Source: Cladorrhinum sp. PSN259 (Eukaryota > Ascomycota > Sordariomycetes > Sordariales > Podosporaceae). From it: a DNA stretch of 64,000 bases. Under the pieces are notes generated by a model. The model saw only the letters and a program-made list of their open reading frames with translations, ran no database searches and was not told the origin of the DNA. The stretch is taken from contig MU867090.1 of the NCBI GenBank assembly GCA_033725935.1, positions 310,001-374,000 on the forward strand. The letters are read 5' to 3'. This document shows positions 23,733 to 35,938 of the stretch, one piece after another (position 1 is the first letter of the stretch; each line of letters begins with the position of its first letter). The translations under genes were made by a program, and so were the position numbers.

Positions 23733-25624
23733 TCAACCTGTCCTTCCGGTGTCCTTCTCTTTGCTACCATTTTCAACATCCACATCTTGCCCACTAACAG
23801 GCTTCCTCCCGGTACCGTCACTTGCCTGCCCGCCCACTCCATCTCCTTCAAGTACAGCTTCATCATGCACAAAAGCCGAAGATACCTCGGACCCGGATCC
23901 CTCCCCATCACCATCAAACCTCCTCCCCAAATGTTCTGGTCCCAAGATCGTCAAGACAATAAGGTATACATACACACAAGCCATAAAGATGCAAATAACC
24001 TTTCCATAGTTATACTTTCCCTCCCCTCCAGGAATAGGGAACCTTTCCCCAATGGTACTCTCGATAGTTGACGAAGCCGAAGACACCAAATTTCCCAACT
24101 GATACGACGTTCCAACCACAAAAGTCCTAAACGCCCCCGGCGACAGCTCCATCAGGTGCACTGGCACAACCCCCCAAGCACCCTGTACGCAAAACTGCTC
24201 AAAAAACGCAGCAGCCACGATGCCCCAGGATGATACAAAGGTATAAGGGTAAAGCAATGCCCCACCAGCAACACACATGACAATGATGCTCAACCGGCGC
24301 CCAAACACCTGGCTGCAAAATCCAACAACCGTCCCTCCCAACATTGCGCCCAAGTTAGCAACAACCTGAACGATGGTCACCTCATCCTGCCCAAAACCGA
24401 ACTGATTCTGCAGCATGGTCGGATACAAATCTTGGGAGCCGTGGCTCATAAAATTGAAGCCAGCCATCAACAGCACCAAATAGGCCAAAAGCAACCAATG
24501 ATGCTTCAGCGCCGCCTTTCCCTCTCTCACAAAACTTTTCGACACATTATTATCCTGACCATCATCTCGGTTTCGCCGTGCGCGTTGCTGTTGTTTGTAT
24601 GCATCCGTCTCTGGTAGAGCAAGCCGACACAGGATGATCAAAACAGGCGGACAAGCGCCGAACCAAAACAGTGGCCTCCAACCGTGAGGTGTCGAATTGA
24701 CGAGAGCGCGCGCAAATGCTGTAGCCAAGAGATATCCAAACGCGTATCCTTGTTGAAGCAAACCAGACATCAACCCTCTCGCTTCCGGCGGCATGTCCTC
24801 AAGTGCCGTAGCGGCTGCATTGCCGTATAGGCCGCCCATCGCGACGCCAAATAAAGCTCGACATATTAGGAACTCGGTATAGGTGCTGCAGAAGCCGGTG
24901 CCCTAAACCATATAAGTCAGTCTCAAATTGACAATGCAGATTTTTTACAAAAGAAGAATATGGCCGTCAGGGGGGGGTTGGCTTGCATGACCATCCCCCC
25001 TCCTCCGCCAAGAGATAATTAGATTCCCCGAATCCAACCCCGGATTTCTTGGCGATCCCATCAAAAAGCTTATTTTCTCTTCGCCTTCCTTACATCACAT
25101 CCTTCTCCCCCCACCCCCTCACATCAACCTCCCTTTGCCTTTCCCTCACATCACTTTTGTCCTGCTTCCCTCATATTCATGAAAAGAAAAGAAAAAAAAC
25201 TTACCAACTCCAAAACAATAAACAACGCATTATTAACCACAAACGGCCACCGTCGACCCCACCTGTCCGCCGCGATCCCAAATATCACCGATCCCAGACT
25301 TCGAAACATCAGCACCAACGTGATCCCCCACGTTATATCCGTCCTCGTCCTGCCAAAACTTTCTGCCAGGTCGGATACCGTTAAGGAGACGGTAAAAAAG
25401 TCAAAGGCGTCCCACGTCCAGGCGAAAAAAGCCACCCCGAAAAAACACCACTGTCTCGTGTTGAGTCTCTGCAGGAGGCGGATTGGGTTCGGTAGCATTC
25501 GGTTTTGTTGCGTTTTGGGGGGTACGAGGGAGGAAAATCGGGTGGAGAGGTAAGTAGGTGCTGACATGCCATGGTGAGGTGGTGGGAGGGAATCGTCGTC
25601 CCTTAGAGAAGGGGAGGCGGCCAT
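23733..25624 (-). CDS. JEN-family monocarboxylate/proton symporter (MFS)
   Basis: Plasma-membrane major facilitator of the Jen1 family, which imports lactate, pyruvate, acetate or dicarboxylates with protons. The exons are 25624-25205 and 24902-23733, giving 529 aa. The 302-nt intron (GTAAGT...TTTAG, phase 0) is long for this genome, but the join LFIVLEL-GTGFCSTY restores the third transmembrane region as in Jen proteins. The diagnostic JEN motif NXX[S/T]HX[S/T]QDXXXT is present as NFMSHGSQDLYPT at residues 290-302. Other MFS signatures are FGIAADRWGRR (loop 2-3) and RALFGVAMGGLYGNAAATALE. A hydrophilic acidic C-tail of about 75 residues follows the last helix. I chose the Met at 25624; an in-frame Met at 25654 is the alternative. 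Family knowledge predicts glucose repression, but I could not confirm regulatory sites. Confidence 0.9.
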
Positions 25625-27388
25625 GTTCAGTGTTGGAATTAGTGGGAATAGCAATAAACGAAATGCAAAGATTTCAAGAGAAAGGGAATTTTAGTTTAGG
25701 ATATCATCAATACAATACCAAAAAAAATGATGTGTAATGTTGAGGCTAGATTTTCTGAGCCCCAGTTCCCAATGTTAAAAGAACGGGACCGAGAAAAAGC
25801 TGAGAGTTGCCCGTTGATGAGAGTGAGAAAGTGAGATGAATATGCCTGTCAACCCCAGATATCAAGAGGGCAGGAGGTGGCCCGGGGGGGTGATGGGACA
25901 GACACTCACTACCCTTTCCCTTTCCCCTCCCATCAAGATCTGCACTTCCCCCCCCTCCCCCTCCCAGACCAAAAAAAGCTCCCTCACATTAACGCATCAT
26001 GCACATCAGTTGAGGTTACCCTGCAGCCCACGCACTAATACTCATCAAGTAAACGGAGCGAATAAACTAAACTACCCACATGTGAGCCAAAAAGTTGATG
26101 ACGATCAGTCAGCCCATCCATTCAAAGAAAAATGAATGAAATAAAAATAAATAAAACGATAAATAAAAAGACCTCAACCGGGGAATCTTTTATACTTCAA
26201 TGTATGGAGGGGGTATCAGTGAGATAAGTACGGTCTGTGGAAAAAAAAAAAAAAGGTGTTAGAGAAATCTGCGGCAGGTTGACGTCACCAAGACGGAGAT
26301 TTATAAACCCCCACACCCACCCCCCTTCCCCCTCCAAAAAAAAAAAACTTAAAAAAAAAGGTTTCGATTACTCGAATGAGCAGCAAGGGAGACTGGGAGA
26401 GACCGGCGGCCGGCGACTCTTGATACGAATCCGGTGGGCCGTCCCCGACGGACAAAACCTGGAAACACCTCGGAGCCTTTTCCTAAATCAACGAGTCAGA
26501 GACAACCTAATCACCGTGTTATTACCCGTCGGACGACCTCCCCCCTCCAAAAGAGGGGACCGGGGCAAATCCATCTTTTGCTCCGGGCCGGTTCTTGATT
26601 ATTTTCCTGCGAACCAAAACAACGGGTTTCGTCTGTTCCTTCAATCCCAGCCATGTAATCAGGATCCCATGGTTCCCCTTTGCACGGAAGAGAGCCGATG
26701 TCAAGGGTATAACCAAAATGATATGTGTGTGATACACAAGATAGAAGCATGATAAAACAGAAAACTTGTATGGTATATAAAACTGAGTGAACCGCTACAA
26801 TGGTAACCGCGACAACACTTTTGATATCTTTGTACACGTTACAAACAACAAGAATTACAACCACCCATGGAAAGTCCAACAAATGCCATGAAACGCCATG
26901 AAAAGCTACCACCCTTTAAAACCATAACCCGAACAATATCTCACATGATACAAAGTACCCCGCCAACATCCTTAAAAGCAAACCCATAAGCTACCCGTAA
27001 CAGACAAAAAAAAGGTTGACATCCAGGCCTGCCAATTATTTCCCCAAGGCCCACCAGTTATTCCCACGCCTTGCCATGAAAAATAAATCCCCTCATAAAA
27101 AAAGAGTTCTAGTACACAGTCTAAAAAGGTTTCATCACCGTTGACCCAAGAAGTTTGCTTCGTATTGATTATCGGTAGTAGGTCGTGTACTTCGCCAAGA
27201 AAGGCTTGCCGAAAAGTAGGTGACGATCACTGTCCGCGAATCGAATCAATAAAACAAACGGGTGTGAGGAGGAAAGAAGATTTCAAGGTACTAGCTGGGA
27301 GCGCTTGGGAAAACATTTAGCCGGACTATTCCAAAGGCCAGTCATCCCAAACAAGGGGGAAAAAGGGGGAGAAAAGTGGAAAATAAAC
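25625..27388. other. Intergenic region between JEN transporter and second Zn2Cys6 gene
   Basis: About 1.8 kb with several A runs (for example near 26240 and 26338) and pyrimidine-rich tracts. An open frame at 26237-26752 lacks any family resemblance. It should contain the JEN promoter and the 3' UTR of the regulator gene. Confidence 0.5.
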
Positions 27389-30026
27389 TCACACTCCACC
27401 CCCCATAAAGGCTGCTAAATCATCCAGTTCCAGAAGCTGCCGCTCAAACGCTTGGCACAGCTCGTGTCCCGTCATATCAACATCGGGCCCACCAGCGTTC
27501 GCTTGAGGTGCCCCAGAAGCAGATACAGATGATGGTTCAGGCGACTCAATCTTTTGTTGAACAACTGGAGGAGGACTGGCGGTGGCTGGCGTAGTGGTCC
27601 CAACGGAGCCGCCGTTGATAGTCGCGATGCCAGGTCGCCTTGGGAGCGGAGGCTCGCTTTCCCGGCCCTCCACCGAAGGGTGCTGCTGCTGAATTTGAGG
27701 CTCGGTTGCCGGATTCTGATCGTAATCCATCACATCGGGGCTAGCCTCAGCTTGACTGACGGCGTCATCTCTGTACGAAGGTGAACGGATGGCGAGCTTG
27801 CTGTCTTCACGGACTTCTCTAGGAGGAGGAGGCCCGTTGTTCATATCGCGGAGGACCTTGGACATAACCGAAAGATGACGCTGCCACGGAATCACAAGAG
27901 GCCAGGACTCCGAGCCGTCCTGGCAAAGCCGCAAGCTGTCCTTGACAATGCTGGAGGCTGTCTCGGTAGCATTCGCTGGAGCCAGACCCTTGAGGGCGAG
28001 GTATGCAACTGTTGAGCCTGCAGTAAAAGCCGAAAATAGCATAAATATGGGGAAGCAGAGAATAGCATCCTTATCAGCACCATGCTCAAGAGACAAGAGA
28101 GAGTGAATGATGCTGTGGGATGCGGCGAAGATGGAATCAACAGACGCGTTGGCGTGGGGGTTGGCGGCCCAGGCATCCATTGTAAACTGCTCATCCGTGA
28201 CAAGCTGAAGTATGCGGCGGCGATTCACAAAGATGGTGCCGCAGTTAAGCAGAGAGTGAATCATGGCGTAAGTGTAACCACTGCCCATGGTGATGTGAAG
28301 GGTAATCTGACCGGGCTTGTCGGCGAAATGCGGGGGCAAGGATTGGCGAATGGTGTCAATATCTTGCTCAAGTCTCAGACACTGCTCCTCGGAAAATGTC
28401 TCGAGGGTGGTTGTAGTCATCATTTCGACGACATTGCGCCAAGCCTTGGTCGCCAGCACTATGTGCCCAAACTCACCAACGTCGCCAAGGCCCACATTCG
28501 ACGCCGGCATGGCCGTTGGTGCTTCACCGCTAAGGGTGCGAACATAGACGGGATTACCAAAATGGAAGTTGGTGTCTGTGCAAGGAAGCGAGACACCCTG
28601 AACATCGTGTGATGAGAGGGCTGGGTGACGGCCGGGGCTGCTCGTGAGGAAACAGTCGAGGATATAAATTAGCCAAAGAGTGCGCCGGAAAGACTCGTCC
28701 TGTAGGAACTGGTCTGGGTCGTTTTGATGGATCTGGGTGTGGACGACACGGTACATCTGTGCCATCCTCGCAGCCTGGCCGAGGTAGACATAAGCCCGCA
28801 CAGCATTTCTACAGCCCCACTCATGTACAACGAGCAAGCACAATGCCTGAATGTCAGCCAGGCTGGGCTGGTCCAGGGCAGTCATGATCAGGCCGATCGT
28901 TTTAGTAGCGAAGTGCTCAGCGGCATTTGTGCCACCCCCATGAGCTCCATACCGGCGAATCATGGGTGGGGAGTGCCTGTCATTGAGGCCGTTAGTGGGA
29001 GTTGACCAATCAACGAGTGCCATGGAGGTCCGCTTACCGGGCTGCCGTAGTAAGAAGCGCGTTGACCATGGTGGGGTCCATGGATGTATTCTTGAGCTGT
29101 TGAAGAAATGACGGCTTGTGAAATGCTACGCAAGCCGGCAGAGTCTTGGAAACGACTCTCTCGCATTCCAACATAAGCTCTGGTGTAAGTCTGCGTTGAA
29201 TGGGTGCCATCTTGTTAGTCGCTGGTAATCGAACAAATTGAAAAATGATGAACAGAAACGGATCGATCGAATACACGCTTGTGCGGATCAAGAGAACCCC
29301 CACAAGAGGGAAAAAAAAAAAAAAAAAAGGGTAAATGAATGTCGTTTGCTGTCAAACAATTGCTGACAAGTTATCAGATAGAAGGCGAGTATTTCCGCTT
29401 TGATCCTGTCGACAACCTCGCAGTCGCCATAAAGAATGCCAAGCAATCGTCGACAACGCCCTGATGTTGAATTTGGGGGCCCCTCAAGGTATGGCGGGGC
29501 GACATGTGGGGCCAAGACCTCGGGGTGACGAACGGAAACGCGAAAATTTGGCGTTGGCCGTTTAGGAAATGGCGGCCGGAGCGCGGGAAAAATGGGGCCA
29601 TTTTCTGGTGTCCGAAAAGAGGAAGAAGCAACGGAACCTTTCGGAGGAAGGCCCCCAAAAAAAAGACAACATGACCGAAAAGAAAGAGGAGCAAAAAACA
29701 ATGAAAGAAATCACATACTTTTCCGCCGTCGCCGACACATGACGCGCGACTCCTGACGTAGGAGGCACCTGGCTTGCCGTGCTCGATGAGATAACCCCCC
29801 GGTCGGGAAGACTCTCGCGCACCCGTTGCTGGACTCTGGCCGGCGAGACTCCGTGGCCACCGTGAGCCATCGACTCCGAGGGAAGATAGCATTCGTGGAA
29901 GCCCTTCGCGCAATTCTTGCAAGGAGCGCGTCCGTTCTCGTAGACACACTTGGTCTTGCCTTTGCGGCAGCGAACACAAGCACCGCCGGCCCTAAGGGCG
30001 GTTGAGCGCACGGCGGTAGCCATCAT
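27389..30026 (-). CDS. Zn2Cys6 fungal-specific transcription factor
   Basis: Nuclear regulator of unknown target. The exons are 30026-29719, 29190-29038 and 28976-27389, all joined in phase 2, giving 682 aa. The finger is C-X2-C-X6-C-X8-C-X2-C-X6-C (Cys17, 20, 27, 36, 39, 46). The join ...SATAEK-LTPELMLECERV starts the regulatory domain, and the join LLTTAAR-HSPPMIRRYGA runs into a fungal_trans domain with conserved RTLWLIYILDCFL and YVYLGQAARMAQMY. A Pro/Ser/Gln-rich C-terminal tail ends in an acidic-hydrophobic segment (QLLELDDLAAFMGG), a plausible activation domain. Intron 1 is 528 nt and contains an A18 run on the plus strand (29311-29328); intron 2 is 61 nt. I do not recognise the exact regulator. 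Confidence 0.87.
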
Positions 30027-32628
30027 AGGTAGACGTGTCGACTGTGTGTGGCTGACGTGTATGTATGCGAGTCAAGAGAGAGATGGATCAAAAAGAAGAT
30101 CGGTGTGATAGCTGGGCGCAACAGCGCCAAATGGATTCCAGGATATCCGGCGCCGAGGCCGCAAACGAAAAATGGCGATGGGTTTGATGGTGATGGAGGC
30201 AGCAGCAAGACACCGGAGGATGGTGAGGTTGGAAGAAGCTGGAACAGAAAACCAGGAAAGAGAGGAGTCCCGGAGACGGGGGGAGGGACGCTGGGGGGTT
30301 TTGGATGGGGCGGCGGCCGGCTGAAGAAGCGGGCCCCGGGCTCGAGGGCCTAGCACTCCACTCTCCGCAGGTCGCCCGCTACACCGGATTGTCGGCTGGT
30401 AGGTACTCATGAGGCTTTTTCACTTTTGTAATCGGACATGGCAGCTTGTCCACTTTTTCAACTCTGCTTTTTTCTCCACACAATGGAGTGTGCAGCCCAT
30501 CGGCCGCAACCGCCGAGCAGAACGCCTTCCGGGAACTCTTGAAAATTGAAGAGATGTGATCAATGAAGTGTCGGCACCACAACTGACGATGGTGAACGAG
30601 GCTTCCCGCGATCTCGATATTTAAGGGTCCGGTCGCACGCCAAGCTCGGCATCGAAGAAGAAAAAGAGATGATGAAGGGCAATTCGTTGTGCGATGCAAC
30701 TTTGGCCCTTGGATTATCCGTAATGATGAGGCGCATAGCGGGAGGCGTGCGTGTGGTGTGTGTGTCAGTTCGGCTCAGGCATTCTCGGGCAATGACCCGT
30801 GTTTGAGGTACCTCAGCTGCTGCTACGCCGCCCGACAGGCGCTCGACGGAGTGGTGCAAACGATCCAACCACGTCGGCCTTTTGACGCGCCGGACTTGGC
30901 CCTCTAACTTCTCCGGAAAATTAGAGCTCGGACCTTCGGGCGCCACTTGAACCAAAAAGGCCACAGCCATCGCCATTTTACATTTCACTTCAAATGGAAC
31001 AGATTGACTCATTTTCGTTTATATTCTCTCCAATGGACACTCAAACACACACATCCTGTCGGCAGGCAGCCGGGTGTGCAGAAATGCAAGCTGCCAAATG
31101 ATGGAGGGCGGGCGAGCGGGCGAAGGGTGGAAGCCTCAAACGTGAAATGATGGATGGAAAGGGGGATGACAGAGACGGCTTCGGGAAGGGGCTTCCGTGA
31201 TAAGTGGGGAAACTTCCCACCTCTTCAATCGCCGGCGGCGGCCTGGCAGGCTAATAATAATAAGGTCCTTGGGAACAATCTCTCTTTTTTAACAGCCATC
31301 AAACCAAGATGATGAAAAAAAGACACCAAGCATGCATACACACACAACACGCACATACAACCCGGGACGGCAATTGACTTCCCCGATTCTTTTATCCTGA
31401 GTGGCACACGCTCTGGTGGTGGCGGTTGCCCGGTGGTTGTCTGGAGGCTGGGCCTGTGCTCTTCTTGGTTGCGTCCTGCGCTCTCCCTCCGTCCTGTCTC
31501 GTCGCGCGTGTACCAACCGGGCAGTGCGACCATTTGTCTTTCCGAGCCTTCCGTGCTCTCCTCGCTCGGTTTTGGGGGGGGGGCGGGGCGGACATGACGT
31601 GCAAAATCCGAAATGCAAAAAAGCAGTAAGTGGGCTGTTCACAATCAGGCCGCGACGTCAACCACGGAGCCTGAAGGAAAGGAAACACCGTGACCAAGAA
31701 TAGCCCACCCATGTCAGAGACGAGTAAACTAAAAAACTGAACGCCTCCATTGGGGGGCGGCACAGCAGCACGGCGAGTCTCACGATATCAACCACATCCA
31801 GTCCCAACAAAAACCCAGGGCAAGCTGAAAAAGAAAAAAAAGAAAAAGAAAGATTGTCGGCGCTTGTTGTGACATGCCATGCCATGCCATGCCACTTTCT
31901 TGTTGATTGATGTTATTTTGGGCGATCGCACTTTCTTCCGGCTGGTGATGTGATTTAATTTCACACACTGTGCGTGTCGCTGCGTGTTGCCTGTTGCGTG
32001 TCGGCATGGACGGACGGCTTCATCCCGAGCGTTTCGCCTTGGAATGCCAACTGCATCCGACCGACCGCACCGATCTCCTTTGCACACCGGTCGGTCCCCA
32101 TTTCAATCGGCCGAAGTGTGTATTCCCCCAATAGTGGTCGGCTTTTTACTCAAAAACTTGTGTCGCACATTTTTATCGCTTCCTTAGGTTACTCCCTCGG
32201 GGCCATGGAGAAGATGGATTGGATGGATGGGGATCGGGGCACATTAAAAGTACGTCGGGTTGTGGGGATACACTACCTGAGGAACCGGCACCACCTCTCA
32301 CGCGTCCGCCGGGACCTAACAAAAGTCATCATTCCGATCGGCACCCTCGGCCTCCCTCTTATTATCTCACCGCCGCCAAAGCATGTCTCCTGCTCTGTCG
32401 GTTTCTTCCGACTTCTGACAGGGGAGACGGTCCGGTCTTAGAATCAGACGTCTTATGGTAATTTCACATGTTATCTAGTCTATGTGCAGTGATTTGTCAC
32501 GTTCTTCTTCGAACAAGTAATCTTTTTGATACCAACAAACAAACAAAAATGAATCCATCAACAAACGCCATGCCACCAAGGAAATGCATGTATGGAAATT
32601 TCCGAAAAAAATAACCCGCATTTAAACA
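30027..32628. other. Intergenic region with microsatellites
   Basis: About 2.6 kb without a gene that I can support. It contains a (CATGC)4 tract at 31873-31892 and a short G run near 31566-31575. It lies upstream of the second Zn2Cys6 gene and downstream of yvc1. Confidence 0.5.
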
Positions 32629-34724
32629 TTAATTCCCTTCCCCGCTCCCGCTCCCCTCCCCCTCCTCCTCAGCCTTAAACTTTTCCCCTTTCCCTTGTGG
32701 CCCGCCACCACCGGCAACAAGCCCAGCAGCCAACCCCTCAACCAGCTTCGTCAACCTCTCCACGTCTTCTCTCAGCTTCACGACCTCCGCAACGGCAGGA
32801 TCCACTTCGAGGTTACTCTTCGCCGTGGCAACTGTCTTTGCCCAGCCGTCGGCTTCAAAATCCACGCTGCCATTCATCTGCTCCCACTCCTCGACCGTGT
32901 CGTCGTCTTCCTCGCCCCTGGCTCGGTTACCCCTGATCTCCCGAGCGGTGCACATCTCAAAATATGCAGAAACCACCAGCAGGGGCGAGTATAGAACCGC
33001 CATGACGCAGTCGTTGAGGCGTTCATACATCTTCTTATCCATCCACCACTCGAACGGGAGAGCCAACAATAAAATCTCAATCAAGTTGAAAGGAGGTATA
33101 AACACATTCTCGTCCGGTGCACGTGTAAAAGTCATGGTCTTTTGGGCAAACATGGCCAGATACTCGTCGTTGGCATTGTCGTAGATGTCCTCGTAGGCCG
33201 AATTATACAGAGCAATAAGGATGTTGAGGAGGATAACCTAGAGCGTAGCTGTTAGCGAGTAAACCAGGGAAAGGAAAGAAAGAGGGAGAAAACTGACCAT
33301 GACGGTGAATGAAAAGATGTAATACAGGATCAACCCAAAAGGCGGCTGGAACCTGTCGAACCCATCAAAGTCAGGGGCTCCCATCAGCGCATTGGCCATG
33401 GACTGGATGATAAACGTAACATCCCCGGCGACCTGGTCATCCGCGTAGTCCAGTCCAATGAACGCTTGAAGGAACCCAATAACAATGACGGCCAGCAGGG
33501 CAAAAAAGATGATTGACTCCTTCATCATCACCTTTAGAACCACCAACATGGCGCCAAAGAACCTGAAACTGTCCAAGTACAACAACAGCCTCCCCCAAAA
33601 CATCGGAGCGCTGACCGCCAAGAAGTTGTAGCTGAGCGTGTTGTACTTGTGCCGATTCGGATCATCAGCCCCGTGGCTCAACGCCATAAACCTCAGCACG
33701 AGACTCGTCGTCATCAACCCATAGAGGATCGAGTTGAACGCATGCCAGAAGCTCAAGATCTGGTACCCAACCTTCCAAGTCTTGCTCAGCTCATCGCAAA
33801 TGAACCCAAGCGTAAACACGTACAGGAACCCCTCTACCACGTCGATATCTCCGACGGGGTTGACCGAGTTCATGGCAAAGGTATACAGCGCCAGGTACGA
33901 GAACGAAATCAGCATCTGAGCCACGTTCTGGTACATGGGAGCCCTCATCCTGTCCGGATCCAAGTGCGCAATGTACGAGGTGTCGTCCCTCCCCTTGTAA
34001 TCCACAAAATTCGCCGTGTCATCCTCATCCTGCACCAACCAGCCCCTCCACAAGAAATTGATGCACTTCTGGTACCCACTCGACCCGATTACCTTCAGCG
34101 CATGCAAATCAACGGCCTTTTCCACCACATTGCACGGAGGCGTCGGATGCCCGTTGATGATAATCGAGTACCGCTTCAGCAGAACCGAGTGAAGCAGGTA
34201 AGTAGCGTCGTCCTCCGTCTCGATGATCTGCTTAGCGATCACCTCACACGCCGTGGCGCGGAGGTTGTGCAAGTCGGCATCCCACAGCTCGACGAGCGAT
34301 TGGTGCTTCCACCACCGCTTATTGACGAGCAGGCAGAAGATGACGCACGCTTTATTGGCCTCGCCGCCGGCTTCCTTGGCGGCTTTGATTACCTTGGTGG
34401 TGATGACCTTGCTGTGGGGGCAAGTAACAAGTTCAGGGTTGAGCTCGCAGGGCACGCATTCTTCTATCAAGTGCCGGAGGCGGAGGGCAACCTCGGTGAC
34501 TGCTTTTGGGTCAATGGCAGATTCGATGGGCTCGTTGTGGTATCTGGGAAGGACTGGAGTGTATGATGGTTAGTCTGGAAGTTCGGGAGCGAGGGGCAAG
34601 GAGTGCAAAACTGACGTCGTTGTCGACTCCCGCTCCACCAGTCGTCGTAGTCATCGCCGTGATGCCCGCTGGTTGGGTGTCTATCCCAGCCGAGTAGCTT
34701 TCGCCAACTGAGGCGTGGACCCAT
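32629..34724 (-). CDS. yvc1: Yvc1-type vacuolar TRP calcium channel
   Basis: Cation channel of the fungal TRPY family that releases Ca2+ from the vacuole on hyperosmotic or mechanical stimulation. The exons are 34724-34616, 34553-33298 and 33237-32629; introns of 62 and 60 nt (both GTCAGT donors) give 657 aa (yeast Yvc1 is 675). The soluble N-terminal helical domain includes KACVIFCLLVNKRWWKHQ. The channel core includes FSYLALYTFAMNSVNPVGD, WGRLLLYLDSFRFFGAMLVV and FFALLAVIVIGFLQAFIGL. A pore loop around QSMANALMGAPDFDGF is followed by the last helix, which spans the second intron (FTVMVILLNILIALYNSAYED). Acidic clusters in the C-tail (ARGEEDDDTVEEWEQ) match the family, and a coiled-coil segment (VVKLREDVERLTKLVEGL) sits near the end. 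Confidence 0.93.
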
Positions 34725-35938
34725 TGTCGTGGTTTGTGAAAGTGTGATGTCAATGACAAGGGAGGCTGGGATTGTCCCGAAGCTGGAAATGCGGGGGTGG
34801 GACCCTTCAACAAAAGGCTCTATTCCAAAGTCCACGCAGGACAGCCAGCCGATGCGCTTGTCAAGATCACAACCGAGGTGGAGATTCTGTAGTGGAAGAA
34901 GAGGAAGAAGAAAAAAATAAGGAAAAGAAGAAGTAGTCAAGTAAAATGGTCTCTCCCAAATCCCAGGTCGTGGTCCCCCTCACCCCCGCCCGCCGCCCTT
35001 CCTTGTTTCTGCTTCCATTGAACTGATGGTAACCCGACCGTTTTGACGCTTGTGCATCAAAGGGATCGTTTGTGGTGTGGGCGCACCTTGGCGGCCAACA
35101 GGGAATTGAATTTCAACGCATGTGGTAAAAAGAAACGGATGACGTCGATTTTTAGCAGGGTTCGGCGTCATTCAGATACTTCCTTATCTTCTTACTGATC
35201 AAAACTGTCTGATGTACTGTTATGGCCTTATGTTTTTGGAGAATCATTAGCAGGCCAAGAACAGGGGTCCCAAGCTTGAAATCGGCAGACAGGGTGCCAG
35301 GGTAGCTGAACACCACAAGGCGAGCGAGGTTCTAGACCGACCCGCCAGACAGAAAGAACCAACCCGTGCCCCTCAACCGCAGACTACTTGTTCACCACTG
35401 CGACCTTCGGCATTCATACCCCACGATCCCCAAGATCTCATGTGATGGAATCTCAAGGTTGCCTCAATTCTTAAGCCCCAGCTGGAATACTAACCTCTCA
35501 CAAGTGTATCACACCACGTCTTCATGAAATATTCCCTCACAGCCAAAAAACAAATTTGGAGCCGAAGTAATGTCTGGTGTCCACAAACATGACGGCCAAC
35601 ATATCAGAGGCCTCCCCGTGCCACCCTCAGAACAATTCCGGAAAAACACTCATGTCCCATCACCAACATCAAACAAAGGACCCGAGAAAAGGTCTTGCAG
35701 AGAGATGACCGTTTACTTCCTAAATTGACACCTTACCTCTCACCAGCTTTTAAGCAAAAGAACAAAGCACAAAAGTGACTTAACTAAACGCTGCCGCTGT
35801 GCTAATACTCCAGATCGCTGATACAAGAACTTCGACCCCAAGTCAAAATGATGCAATGCTATGCATGGTCACCTATCTCTGCTTTCCATCCTCTTCCAAT
35901 GCATCCACCCACCCCCCCCCCCCCCCCGCTTTACTCTA
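34725..35938. other. Intergenic region with a C16 run
   Basis: About 1.2 kb between yvc1 and the AAA ATPase gene on the same strand. It ends in a poly-C tract (35912-35927) immediately downstream of the ATPase stop codon. I see no gene. Confidence 0.5.

Noticed and set aside
25625..25654. Upstream Met at 25654 for the JEN transporter
   Set aside because: Adds ten poorly conserved residues; the Met at 25624 (MAASPSLRDDDS) is a more typical start, although the longer form cannot be excluded.
26237..26752. 171-aa open frame on the plus strand between the JEN and Zn2Cys6 genes
   Set aside because: Lys-rich low-complexity start arising from an A run, no family resemblance and no splice context.
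33649..34566. 305-aa plus-strand frame opposite yvc1
   Set aside because: Antisense shadow of the long yvc1 exon; the minus-strand frame has clear channel homology and splice sites.
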